The notes below the pieces were generated by a model, which saw nothing but the letters and a program-made list of their open reading frames with translations, had not been told where the DNA came from and searched no databases. DNA of 64,000 bases from NCBI GenBank assembly GCA_963790095.1, contig CAWBNO010000016.1:1-64000 (forward strand), written 5' to 3'. This DNA is from JAAXQD01 sp963790095. Lineage in GTDB: Bacteria > Desulfobacterota > Desulfobacteria > Desulfobacterales > UBA11574. Both the position numbers and the translations under genes were made by a program. Within the stretch, counting starts at the first letter, position 1; each line of letters starts with the position of its first letter. Below, in pieces: positions 8,753 through 16,407 of the stretch.

Positions 8753-8908
8753 CTATTTATTTCCCTTTTTTTCGTATTTTTTGAGCAGATCCCGGATGGC
8801 TTCTTCGGTAAGATCAGAGATAGGCAATTCAGCATCGATGCTAAGATGCTTCAGCTCTTTAAGGATAGTGGGGTCAATTCTTGTTGCAAACATCTTTTTT
8901 TCACTCAT
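8753..8908 (-). CDS. Ribbon-helix-helix DNA-binding protein (CopG/antitoxin-like)
   Basis: 51 aa from the ATG at 8908 (MSEKKMFATRIDPTILKELK). The pattern is a short basic beta strand (MFATRI), then helix A (PTILKELKHLSIDAE) and helix B (ISDLTEEAIRDLLKKYEKK), the fold of CopG/Arc-type repressors and antitoxins. An upstream in-frame start at 8983 would add residues unlike the family. No convincing ribosome site is seen for either start. It is coupled to the 45-residue Cys-rich ORF, which is not a recognisable toxin. Confidence 0.75.
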   Translation of the reverse strand: MSEKKMFATRIDPTILKELKHLSIDAELPISDLTEEAIRDLLKKYEKKGNK

Positions 8909-9042
8909 GAAATGTTCATAACAAAAAAACATCATGCTTGCAAAGAAAATAGTTTGACGGTAAATATGATTACATATCAACATTCAAACAATATATCAAG
9001 ATAACCCAAAATCACGATACGATGAAAACAAAATCAAACATA

Positions 9043-9120
9043 GCGCTTGAAGGAACCTGCAACGGTGACGTTGTGGGCGGTTTATTATCGTGAACCGAGG
9101 GAAAACCTTCAGGCGCTTTT
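9043..9120 (+). ncRNA. Candidate structured RNA: three-way junction with GNRA tetraloop
   Basis: An intergenic stretch folds by eye into three perfect helices. P1 is 11 bp (9043-9053 with 9106-9116). P2 is 9 bp (9056-9064 with 9069-9077), capped by the GNRA tetraloop GTGA. P3 is 5-7 bp (9078-9084 with 9091-9097). Four pairs are G-U only if the plus strand is transcribed, since they would be A-C on the minus strand; this favours a plus-strand RNA. TTTTGTTT follows P1. A TACGAT box at 9018-9023 is a weak -10 candidate. I do not recognise the class. Confidence 0.45.
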
Positions 9121-9194
9121 GTTTGGAAATAAAAAACCCCACCAGAATTACTGGCAGGGCTATGCTCTTTGACAATTTGGTATAACCTTTTAAC

Positions 9195-9389
9195 TTAATG
9201 AAAAACTTTGTCTCTATCTGATAATTTTAAACCTAACGCTAAAAGGATTTTTCTTTTTGTTTCCACTCTGCATGGTTTGCCATGCTCTATCCGCGTTAGC
9301 GTTTCTACTGATAAATTTGCCATTTTAGCAAGTTCAGCCTTGCTCATCAAAAAAGACTCTCTAATTTCTCTCAATGAGTTTGTGTTCAT
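9195..9389 (-). CDS. XRE-family helix-turn-helix regulator (small)
   Basis: 64 aa from the ATG at 9389, which has GAGG nine bases upstream; an upstream in-frame start at 9404 has no such site. The helix-turn-helix is clear: SKAELAKMANLSVETLTRIE, followed by HGKPCRVETKRKILLALGL. Single-domain XRE proteins of this size act as repressors or antitoxins. No partner toxin is adjacent; the next gene on the same strand (9510-9698) is a small protein of unknown function. Confidence 0.8.
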   Translation of the reverse strand: MNTNSLREIRESFLMSKAELAKMANLSVETLTRIEHGKPCRVETKRKILLALGLKLSDRDKVFH

Positions 9390-9509
9390 TTTTTTAGTCC
9401 TCAAATAGGTCTGGCATTTCAGACGTTAAATACAGGTAAAGCACAACGGTTGTGCAAAGAAATGTAATACCCGAAATTATATACAATAACACATCATTTT
9501 TCCTTTTAA

Positions 9510-9698
9510 CTAATGATAGTAACCAATGCATTCACCACATTTATTATTGAAGTGATCCATGGCTTCATCTGGAGAATTAAAAACAATCCAATCTTTCCTA
9601 ATAATCGTTCCGTATCGTTTTCGGATTCGAAGGATTTCAGTGCTACCATGGTATTCAAAAAAATCACTATATGTAGGGTAAATTTCATATTTTCTCAT
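9510..9698 (-). CDS. Small protein of unknown function (62 aa)
   Basis: Start chosen at 9698 because AAGGAGG lies six bases upstream. The protein (MRKYEIYPTYSDFFEYHG...) has a mixed alpha/beta look, with conserved-looking aromatic and charged residues and a C-terminal Cys-Gly-Glu-Cys (CGEC). It lies just upstream of the XRE gene on the same strand, with about 120 bases between them. No family is recognised. Confidence 0.6.
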   Translation of the reverse strand: MRKYEIYPTYSDFFEYHGSTEILRIRKRYGTIIRKDWIVFNSPDEAMDHFNNKCGECIGYYH

Positions 9699-10115
9699 TT
9701 CATTCCTCCTTGTGATTGAAAAAAATACAAGCAACCTTACACTTTATAAATGCTAAGTTAATATAATTATATTACATTATATATATATTAATACTACAAT
9801 GTAATATGTCAATAGGGGATATATCTCATTTTATTGGGTAAATATCCTAAACCATAGTGAACAACCCCACGGAATATGCACGTACGGCTGAAAAGGACAC
9901 CTAAACCCCTTAAAGAGGGCTTTCTTATAGAAACGGCTTTCTAATTTGCGAAATATTCAACGATCTCCCCTTGACGCATATAAATTTTCACTTGAAATCA
10001 GATACCTGTATAATGTTCGATGTTATTTTAAATAAAAAAGCAACTCTCTCCTTGACAAGCATGCTAATGTGTATAATAATGTTAGTAATACAAATAAATA
10101 AAAAGGAGGGGAGAG
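9699..10115. other. AT-rich intergenic stretch with promoter region
   Basis: About 420 bases without a credible gene. Positions 9735-9840 are very AT-rich. A sequence at 9879-9891 (GCACGTACGGCTG) resembles the 3' strand of group II intron domain V, but the pairing strand is absent. The right part carries the promoter and operator-like repeat of the gene at 10116. Confidence 0.5.
10052..10092 (+). promoter_or_regulatory. Promoter and operator-like inverted repeat before the small RHH gene
   Basis: TTGACA at 10052-10057 is followed by overlapping -10 candidates: TATAAT at 10072-10077 (spacer 14) and TAATAA at 10074-10079 (spacer 16). TGTAT (10070-10074) and ATACA (10088-10092) form an inverted repeat over the -10 and start region, well placed for autoregulation by the downstream ribbon-helix-helix protein. 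Confidence 0.5.
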
Positions 10116-10250
10116 ATGATAATCAATATCAAGGACTTTCCAGACGATCTTCACAGAGAGGCTAAAATTCAGGCAGCGGTTGAGGGAATTTCACTGAAGG
10201 AAATATTTATCAGGGCATTGAGGGATTACCTGAAGAAAAAGAAAAAGTGA
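10116..10250 (+). CDS. 44-residue ribbon-helix-helix-like protein
   Basis: Short open frame with AAGGAGGGG eight to twelve bases before the ATG. The sequence starts with a beta strand (MIINIKDFPDDLH) followed by helices AKIQAAVEGISLKEIFIRAL and DYLKKKKK, the pattern of Arc/CopG-type or FitA-like antitoxins (short strand, PDDLHREAKIQAA, SLKEIFIRAL). It lies six bases before the next gene, so the two are coupled. The neighbour is a Cys-pair protein rather than a recognised PIN or RelE toxin. Confidence 0.65.
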   Translation: MIINIKDFPDDLHREAKIQAAVEGISLKEIFIRALRDYLKKKKK

Positions 10251-10256
10251 GGGGTT

Positions 10257-10682
10257 ATGGACAACAAGATAAAGACTTTCTATCCCGATAAGGCCATGCG
10301 TGAGTTGGCTGAAAAGTTAGGAATTGATAAAAAGACACCGGAAGAGATAGGGCAATACATACAAGAAACTATGGATGATCCAGAAACTAGGGAGCATTTA
10401 ATAAGAATGTTTGATTTAATTAAAAAGGGAGATACACAAGATATCGGGGAAGGGTGGGAAGAAGATTTAGAGAAAATGAAAAAGCTTGAAAAAAAGTTGG
10501 TAGGGATCCAGGAAAAGGGAGGCAAATTTATATGTGTTAGCTGCATGATAGATGAAGGTCGGGAATCATATTACGATGATGAAGCTGTTACGCTGTCGGA
10601 TATTGCAGGGCTGAAACCAACTTCATTTTTTCAATGCCACAATTGCAACAAACAATTCAGCAAAGAGGGAATAGCTGAATAA
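10257..10682 (+). CDS. Hypothetical protein with a split zinc-binding domain
   Basis: 141 aa. The N-terminal ~85 residues are helical and charged (ELAEKLGIDKKTPEEIGQYI and EEDLEKMKKLEKKL, coiled-coil-like). The C-terminus carries C93-x2-C96 and C127-x2-C130, consistent with one zinc ribbon. It follows the RHH gene by six bases and precedes the decayed integrase, so it probably belongs to the mobile element. No family is recognised. Confidence 0.6.
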   Translation: MDNKIKTFYPDKAMRELAEKLGIDKKTPEEIGQYIQETMDDPETREHLIRMFDLIKKGDTQDIGEGWEEDLEKMKKLEKKLVGIQEKGGKFICVSCMIDEGRESYYDDEAVTLSDIAGLKPTSFFQCHNCNKQFSKEGIAE

Positions 10683-10702
10683 AAGAAAGTGATGGGTTTA
10701 TT

Positions 10703-11789
10703 ATGGGAAGCATTTACAAACGGGGTAATACATTTTTGGATTCAGTATTACCGGAACGGCAAACCTTACCGGGAAACCACAAAGAGCAATAAAGACGCCG
10801 ATGCAAAGCGCTTATTAAAAAAGCGAGAAGGTGAAATCTCAGAGGGTAAACTTCCGGGTATTTACTTTAACCGTGTAAGGTTTGATGAGCTGTCAGAGGG
10901 CTTTCTTAGAGACTACCGTATTAATCAGAGAAAGTCACTTGTGAGGGCAAAGAGAAGCGTAGGACACCTTAACCGATAATTTGAAGGGTATAGGGTGCCG
11001 GAAGTCACAAGCCCTAAAATAGAGGCTTACGTTGAAAGCCGGTTAGAGGAAGGCGCTGCAAATGCCACAATCAACCGTGAACTATCGGCATTGAAACACA
11101 TGTTAATTTTAGGAGTAAGACAAACGCCCCCAAAGGTTGACCGTGTGCCTTATATCCCGATGCTTAAAGAAAACAACGTACGCAAAGGATTCTTTGAACA
11201 TGCCGAGTTTGTGGCTTTGAGGGCTGAATTGCCGGACTATCTCAAAGGCTTTGTGACATTCGCTTATAAAACAGGTTGGAGACTTTCAGAGATAACAGAC
11301 TTGACATGGAACCAAGTTGACCTTTATAATGGCATTGTGAGGCTTGAAACAGGCGAGACAAAAAACGATGAAGGCCGAACTGTCTAGCTTGACGATGAGC
11401 TTCAAGAGGTGATCAGTCATCAATGGAAAGCCCGTAAGAGTCTTTTACCCTATGTATTTCTGAATGAGAAGGGAACCGATAAAGTCAAACGTTTTGACAA
11501 GTCATGGAAAACAGCCTGTAAAGATGCCAAAATCGGCAAGAAGCTATTCCACGATTTCAGACGTACGGCGGTAGGGAATATGGTTAGAGATGGAATCCCT
11601 GAACGTGTGGCAATGATGATTTCAGGTCACAAGACAAGGGCGGTATTTGAGCGGTATAATATCGTTAATGACCGTGATTTACAGCTTGCAGCACAGAGAC
11701 AAGCCGTTTATTTGGAATCCCAAACAGACACAATTTCAAGCACAATCCATGATTTCAATGAAAAAAGGGCTAACCTTAATGAAAGCTAA
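10703..11789 (+). pseudogene. int: Tyrosine recombinase (phage-type integrase), disrupted
   Basis: Natural start at 10703 (MGSIYKRGNT...) followed by one extra T in the TTTTT run near 10734, which shifts the frame into WIQYYRNGKPYRE. From there one frame runs to 11789, broken only by TAA (10977-10979) and TAG (11385-11387). Both stops sit where Tyr is expected (HLNR-stop-FEGYRV and GRTV-stop-LDDELQ). All catalytic residues are still visible: Arg in KTGWRLSEITDL, HDFRRT, the His in SGHKTRAVFERY, and the Tyr in RYNIV. It matches integrases that insert at tRNA genes, and a tRNA-like core follows. Confidence 0.85.
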
Positions 11790-11795
11790 CCCTTT
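11764..11795 (+). terminator. Terminator-like hairpin at the integrase stop codon
   Basis: AAAGGGCTA (11764-11772) pairs with TAACCCTTT (11787-11795) with one mismatch. The 3' arm contains the integrase stop codon TAA. Only a weak T-rich tail follows (AATCTTAATGTTAAT). Confidence 0.4.
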
Positions 11796-11813
11796 AATCT
11801 TAATGTTAATTAT

Positions 11814-11835
11814 TGGTGCCGAGGGACAGAATCGA
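11814..11835 (-). other. tRNA 3'-end-like attachment core (att candidate)
   Basis: Read on the minus strand this is TCGATTCTGTCCCTCGGCAC plus CA: a T-loop, T-stem 3' strand, acceptor strand and CCA. No complete tRNA can be folded from the neighbouring bases; the T-stem 5' strand does not match. Its position 25 bases after a tyrosine integrase gene is where tRNA-targeting elements carry the att core. No intact tRNA in this window ends in this sequence, so the matching attachment site is elsewhere or lost. Confidence 0.45.
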
Positions 11836-12099
11836 CCGACCTCGTACACCACGGAGCTTTTAAGCTGTTGGTTTACTTGAAGATAACCTCTATTTTGTAA
11901 TCGAGGTTTACCTCCGAGTGACCCCTCTGAGTGACCCTCGTGTGACCCCAAATATTGTCTAAGATGTACAAGAATTATTAAATTGTTCTATCGTTGTCAA
12001 TTTATAAAGTTGTGGCGCACAGATTAGCTTCAAGCCTTTTTGTGGCTCATAATATCATTAATGTGATCTACAAAATCATTTAAGGCTCACAACTGATCT
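11836..12099. other. Non-coding remnant after the integrase
   Basis: This is the non-coding stretch (about 310 bases with the att-like core) between the integrase end and the Fic gene end. It contains three close copies of a GTGACCC motif around 11915-11945 and no credible gene. The 71-codon minus-strand frame at 11736-11951 overlaps the integrase end and the att core and is not called. Confidence 0.4.
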
Positions 12100-13221
12100 T
12101 CAAAGCACATCCCTTCCTTCAGCAATATTTATTAATTTTCTGAATGCAAAAACAGCTGATCGGCGACCCCTCGGTTCGCTTATAGTTGTTAAGATATTAT
12201 GATCCCGCAAAACAGCAAGGATTCGTTTGGCCGTTGGTGTTGGCACTTCATTAAGCCCTGTAAAATCACTTGATTTAAATATTGGACGAGAAAATATGAA
12301 ATCCAACGCATAAATTGAATATTGTGAACGAGTTAGACCAGCTATCAGTTTCTTTTTGTCTTCGTACAATCTCAGAATCTCAGAAGCTTTGATCTGGTTC
12401 TCACGTGCCTGGTTCAGGACTGCTTTCAAAAAAAATTCACACCATCCTGTCCAATCATCATCTCTTGAAATAGCCAAAAGTCTTTCATAATATTCATCAC
12501 GATTTTTTTCAAAAAATGCACTAATATAAAACATAGGGGCATGAATGAGTCTGATCTTATTCATAAAGAGTGGAACACACATTCGGCCAAGTCTTCCATT
12601 ACCATCTAAGAATGGATGAATTGCTTCAAATTCAGCATGGATGATTGAAAGCTTCACTAAATCATCTTGCGTCTCTTCATGAATATATTTTTCCCATCTG
12701 CTCATCGCATCCTGAAGCTTTTCGGGTGATATTGGTAAAAATTTAGCCTCTTCGAGTTTACAGCCGGGAGGCCCAATCCAATTAGGAGTTCTCCGATATT
12801 CACCAGGAGCTTTACCATTTCCTCTGACACCTGATAGTAAAACACGATGGGCTTCTTTTATTACTCGCTGGCAAAGGGGCAAATCTTTCAACAAATCAAC
12901 GGCATGCCACATTGCCCTCCGATAGTTTAGGACTTCATTAATATCCGCTTTTCTTTCTTGAGAAATTTTTTCAGTATCTCCCTCTGCTTCAAATTCAAGA
13001 ACTTCCCCCATCGTTGTTTGTGTTCCCTCAATTTTTGATGAAAGGACAGCCTCTTGTGTAGTAAGCGGACTCAATAAAACAAAAGCGTTTGGGATAGCAG
13101 CAAGGGTCCCATCATATCTTGCAAGAGCAGCACTCGCAGGACCGATTAAAGGAATTAGCCGTGTCCAATTAATGTTGGTAGGCGGGAATTTTCCATAATG
13201 ATATTGAACTGGAGATGTCAT
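12100..13221 (-). CDS. Fic family protein with N-terminal inhibitory motif and C-terminal winged helix
   Basis: 373 aa. The Fic active-site motif HPFLDGNGRLGR is complete at residues 202-213, with His202 as catalytic base. Fic enzymes usually AMPylate Ser/Thr/Tyr of target proteins. An intramolecular inhibitory motif S-x-x-x-E-G (SSKIEG, residues 61-66) makes it a class II Fic. The last ~80 residues (SQYSIYALDFIFSRPIF..., TAKRILAVLRDHNILTTI) look like a winged helix. Related genomic Fic proteins are often stand-alone, as here. The flanking integrase and IS suggest accessory DNA. Confidence 0.92.
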   Translation of the reverse strand: MTSPVQYHYGKFPPTNINWTRLIPLIGPASAALARYDGTLAAIPNAFVLLSPLTTQEAVLSSKIEGTQTTMGEVLEFEAEGDTEKISQERKADINEVLNYRRAMWHAVDLLKDLPLCQRVIKEAHRVLLSGVRGNGKAPGEYRRTPNWIGPPGCKLEEAKFLPISPEKLQDAMSRWEKYIHEETQDDLVKLSIIHAEFEAIHPFLDGNGRLGRMCVPLFMNKIRLIHAPMFYISAFFEKNRDEYYERLLAISRDDDWTGWCEFFLKAVLNQARENQIKASEILRLYEDKKKLIAGLTRSQYSIYALDFIFSRPIFKSSDFTGLNEVPTPTAKRILAVLRDHNILTTISEPRGRRSAVFAFRKLINIAEGRDVL

Positions 13222-13380
13222 TTTATCTCTATCCTCCGGATGATAATAACTAATCGAAAATTTTGTTATTAGTCCAACATAACTTGTTAAATAGAAATCT
13301 TCTTTTTTTCACGATCTTATTTAAATCTCTTAATATACCAATTTCCCCTTCTGACTTGCCCCCACTTTTTGTACCATCTA

Positions 13381-14268
13381 TTAAGTTAGAGCTTGAGCAA
13401 TATTTTCCTTTGAAGACGATAACCAAAAAGGATCAAAGTGTAAAGTCATTATAGCTTCCGGTGCGGGTGGGCGATAACCAAGACTGCTATGCGGTCTTAC
13501 TGTATTATATTCCTGTCGCCACCTTTCAATAATCACCTTCGCTTCTTTCAGATTGTAAAAAACTTCTCTGTTCAGAACCTCATCTCTCAGCTTTCCGTTA
13601 AAACTTTCATTGTATCCATTTTCCCAGGGGCTCCCGGGTTCGATAAACAGCGTTCTCACGCCAATACGTTCCAACCATTTGCGGACCACATTGGCCGTAA
13701 ATTCAGGTCCATTGTCAGATCGGATATGCTCCGGTATGCCGTGAAGAAGAAACAGACCACTTAAACAATACAGCACATCATCACTTTTTATCTTCCGGTC
13801 AACAACAATAGCCAAACACTCACGGCTGAATTCGTCTATCACGGTCAGTATTTTTATTGGACGGCCATTATGAGTACGATCCATTACAAAATCATAGGAC
13901 CAGACATGGTTGCGATGAGTAGGTCGTAGCCGAATACAGGATCCGTCGTTTAGCCACAGACGACCTCGCTTCGGCTGTTTCTTTGGAACCTTCAGGCCCT
14001 CCTGCCGCCAGATCCGTTCGAGCCGCTTATGATTAATTCGCCAGCCAGCCTCTCTCAACAAGGCTTCTACTCTCCGGTACCCGAAGCGGCCATATTGGGT
14101 GGCAAATCTTATGATGTCGGTCCTGAGAGCTTCTTCATCGTCTTTGACAATCACAGTGTATCTTTGTGTCGATCTCGGCTGCCCGATCACACGACAGGCC
14201 CGTCGTTCCGATACCCCAAGTTTTTCCTGAAGGTGTTCAATGCATCGACGGCGTCGGGTGGGGCTTAG
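13381..14268 (-). CDS. IS3 transposase OrfB (DDE integrase-like catalytic part)
   Basis: The catalytic frame has no start of its own at the overlap. It is open from 14268 (LSPTRRRRCIEHLQEKLGV...) and is normally made by a -1 frameshift from OrfA; an internal GTG lies at 14190. The core has HTH_21 (YGRFGYRRVEALLREAG) and the DDE rve domain: Asp in WSYDFVMDRT, Asp in IRSDNGPEF, and Glu in NGYNESFNGKLRDE. The C-terminus ends with YRPPAPEAI. Apparently complete. Confidence 0.88.
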   Translation of the reverse strand, partial: LSPTRRRRCIEHLQEKLGVSERRACRVIGQPRSTQRYTVIVKDDEEALRTDIIRFATQYGRFGYRRVEALLREAGWRINHKRLERIWRQEGLKVPKKQPKRGRLWLNDGSCIRLRPTHRNHVWSYDFVMDRTHNGRPIKILTVIDEFSRECLAIVVDRKIKSDDVLYCLSGLFLLHGIPEHIRSDNGPEFTANVVRKWLERIGVRTLFIEPGSPWENGYNESFNGKLRDEVLNREVFYNLKEAKVIIERWRQEYNTVRPHSSLGYRPPAPEAIMTLHFDPFWLSSSKENIAQALT

Positions 14269-14537
14269 TAGTTTCCCTCCAGGGCTTCCTTCAAAATCAA
14301 CTTGTCCAACGTCAGTTCAGCAACAGCCTTTTTCAATCGGCCGTTCTCACGTTCAAGTTCTTTCAGGCGCCTGGCCTGGCTGATTTTCAAGCCACCATAC
14401 TGTTTTCGCCAGCGATATTGTTCAGAAATCTCCAACTGACGACATGCCTGGCCAACCGTCGAACCTTGAGATAACCTAACCTCAGCTTCGCGCAACATTG
14501 ATATTATTTTTTCCGGGGCAAATCGTTTTCGTTTCAT
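14265..14537 (-). CDS. IS3 transposase OrfA (HTH, leucine zipper)
   Basis: 90 aa with an N-terminal helix-turn-helix (KRFAPEKIISMLREAEVRLS, then VGQACRQLEISEQ) and a leucine-zipper-like helix (LKELERENGRLKKAVAELTL). Usual homologues read SEQTYYRWRKQYGG; here two residues (TY) are missing in frame (SEQYRWRKQ), a small deletion inside the recognition region that could weaken DNA binding. It overlaps OrfB by four bases in the -1 frame. Confidence 0.87.
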   Translation of the reverse strand: MKRKRFAPEKIISMLREAEVRLSQGSTVGQACRQLEISEQYRWRKQYGGLKISQARRLKELERENGRLKKAVAELTLDKLILKEALEGNY

Positions 14538-14617
14538 CCTGACCTCCTTTGATTGATCTCAATTCTTAGCATAATTCTAACTTAAAAACTGGACCAATTT
14601 TTGGGGGTCAGGTCACG

Positions 14618-15943
14618 TCACTTTTTCATTAAATACTCGGCCACGGCTTGATAAGCGGGCAACGAGGTCGGGTCAATCTGCGCGTTCTTTGCCGTAGGAA
14701 ATGACGCGAACCGCACGATGACCATCTCGGCGGTTGGGTCCACATAAATGGTTTGCCCATGTACACCGCGTGCGGCGAAAGCGCCATGCTTGTTATGGAA
14801 AATCCACCACATGCTGCGGTAGCTGCCACCGTCAAATGATTTGTACCCTGCTTTCGCAAAGGCTTTCTTGTCGCCACCGGCCCGGATGTTCCCTACGACG
14901 TCTTTCGGGAATAACCGATGCCCATTGATCTCTCCGCTGTTAAGCATTAACAGGCCAATGCGCCCCATGTCTCGCAGGCCGGCACTGAGCCCTCCACCCG
15001 CAAAAGGTGTTCCCTTCGCGTCCACGGTCATATATCCATCCTGTTCCGCGCCCATTCTGCTCCAGATGCTCTCCGACAGCAGATGCGCAAGCTCCTTGCC
15101 GGTGACCCTCGAGATAATCCACCCTAGTGCGTCCGTGTTGATTGTCCTGTAACCGAAAGCCTCACCGTGGACACCTTTCTGCTTGACGGTTTCCAAATAC
15201 TCGAAATAGCCGTTCGGGCCTGAATAGTCCTTTGGTTTCGGCAATGGGCTAGCCGCCTTTGAATAAGCCCAGATATCCGCCTTTGGGTCGGAGTAGTCCT
15301 CGCTGTAATCAAGGGCTGTAGTCATATCCATAACTTGGCGCACGGTCGCGCTGCCAAACGCGCTGCCCTCGAGTTCTGGAATGATTGAGGATACCTTGGC
15401 TGTATCGTCTAGCCGCCCCTCCGCAACCAGGATCTCGGCCAGAAGCCCCGTCAGGGACTTCGTCATCGACATCGCAGCATGCTTGCCCCACTGGTCGAGG
15501 CAACCAAAGTACTTTTCGTAAACGAGCCGGCCCTTGTGAATTATGAGTATGCCATCGGTGTAGTTTGCCGAAAGCGATTCCTTCCAAGTCATCTGTGCGT
15601 CGCTACCAAGCGGCGTGAAGCGCACACCATCAATGCCATCATCGGCTACGTGCTCAATCGGTATCGGGGGGGCGGTGCCTCTGCTGACTAGCTTTGTGGG
15701 CATTAGCTCCCGAATGTGGCATACCGTCCATCGCAATTTCGGAAAGCTGAAGAAATCCGACTCCGGTTGCATGATCAGCTTGTCCGGAGGCGGCGGGAAA
15801 CCCATCATCCAGCCCAACTTTTTGGGATCGGACTCCTCGGCGCTCAGGTAGGAACTGGATTGTGCATTGGTTTGGGTGAAAGTACCTGATAGGACCAAGA
15901 TGCCTATGAGCAGACGTAGTGAATTTTGGATAAATCGCGTCAT
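14618..15943 (-). CDS. Exported beta-lactamase-family serine hydrolase
   Basis: 441 aa with a signal peptide (LLIGILVLSGTFTQTNAQ). The nucleophile motif S-x-x-K is SMTK at residues 159-162, followed by a Tyr-containing segment (GYRTIN) and a C-terminal HGQTIYVDP in place of the KTG box. This matches class C beta-lactamase-related hydrolases of the 6-aminohexanoate-dimer hydrolase/esterase type more than true beta-lactamases. A good ribosome site (GAAGGAAAT) precedes the ATG. The gene is visibly more GC-rich than its neighbours and ends three bases from an IS end, both signs of horizontal origin. Confidence 0.88.
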   Translation of the reverse strand: MTRFIQNSLRLLIGILVLSGTFTQTNAQSSSYLSAEESDPKKLGWMMGFPPPPDKLIMQPESDFFSFPKLRWTVCHIRELMPTKLVSRGTAPPIPIEHVADDGIDGVRFTPLGSDAQMTWKESLSANYTDGILIIHKGRLVYEKYFGCLDQWGKHAAMSMTKSLTGLLAEILVAEGRLDDTAKVSSIIPELEGSAFGSATVRQVMDMTTALDYSEDYSDPKADIWAYSKAASPLPKPKDYSGPNGYFEYLETVKQKGVHGEAFGYRTINTDALGWIISRVTGKELAHLLSESIWSRMGAEQDGYMTVDAKGTPFAGGGLSAGLRDMGRIGLLMLNSGEINGHRLFPKDVVGNIRAGGDKKAFAKAGYKSFDGGSYRSMWWIFHNKHGAFAARGVHGQTIYVDPTAEMVIVRFASFPTAKNAQIDPTSLPAYQAVAEYLMKK

Positions 15944-16407
15944 GATATTTCCTTCATACCGGTCATTACATTCTCTTCTTCATTAAGGGCGAACATTAAT
16001 ATTATATAGAATCGTTTTTTTTATCGCTCTGATCTTTAATGAGACACTTTTAAAAAAACGCAGAAAATTCATATTAAATGTCAAATATGGATAGTTTTGT
16101 AAATAATTTTCCACATATTGCCATTATACTCCAATAATATGGAAAACAAATTACACCCCCAGTGCAGATTGATTGAGATTATCATAGAAAATCAAGAGCT
16201 TGATAATGTGACAAAATTGCGGTTAGTTCAACCGCTATTGTTTGGTGATAACGTTATTGAGGTATCTCAGAAATTTCAGGTGCTTGATATTGGGACAAAA
16301 TTGCAGCTATCTGTGTCAACCTTATAGGAATATATCATCAGTTTCAAACCAACTTCTGCATTCCTTAGATTGTGTTTCCTTAAGGTTCGAATTTAATGGT
16401 ATCCGGT
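15944..16407. other. Intergenic stretch with internal repeats
   Basis: AT-rich, 464 bases. A perfect hairpin GCGGTT-AGTTC-AACCGC lies at 16219-16235. Two similar stretches (CTTGATAATGTGACAAAATTGC near 16199 with one gap, and CTTGATATTGGGACAAAATT near 16283) form a short degenerate direct repeat. The 68-69 codon frames here have no family signal and are not called. Confidence 0.4.

Larger units (their letters stand above)
13352..14615 (-). mobile_element. IS3-family insertion sequence, 1264 bp
   Basis: Two transposase frames (OrfA, OrfB) lie between imperfect ~40-bp terminal inverted repeats. The left end (13352) reads TGACTTGCCCCCA and the right end, on the minus strand from 14615, reads TGACCTGACCCCCA. 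Both share TTAAGTTAGA about 30 bases in. The ends carry the TG...CA dinucleotides of IS3 elements. No 3-4 bp target duplication is visible (flanks CTTC and CGTC), so one end may have recombined after insertion. Confidence 0.88.

Noticed and set aside
9860..9900. GCACGTACGGCTG resembles the 3' strand of group II intron domain V
   Set aside because: The complementary 5' strand and the catalytic AGC/bulge are not present, and no reverse transcriptase is nearby.
11836..11900. Complete tRNA gene after the integrase
   Set aside because: Only the T-loop and acceptor 3' strand match; D-arm and anticodon arm cannot be folded.
14618..15943. True class C beta-lactamase (antibiotic resistance gene)
   Set aside because: The KTG box is replaced by HGQ and the overall pattern is that of 6-aminohexanoate-dimer hydrolase-like esterases.
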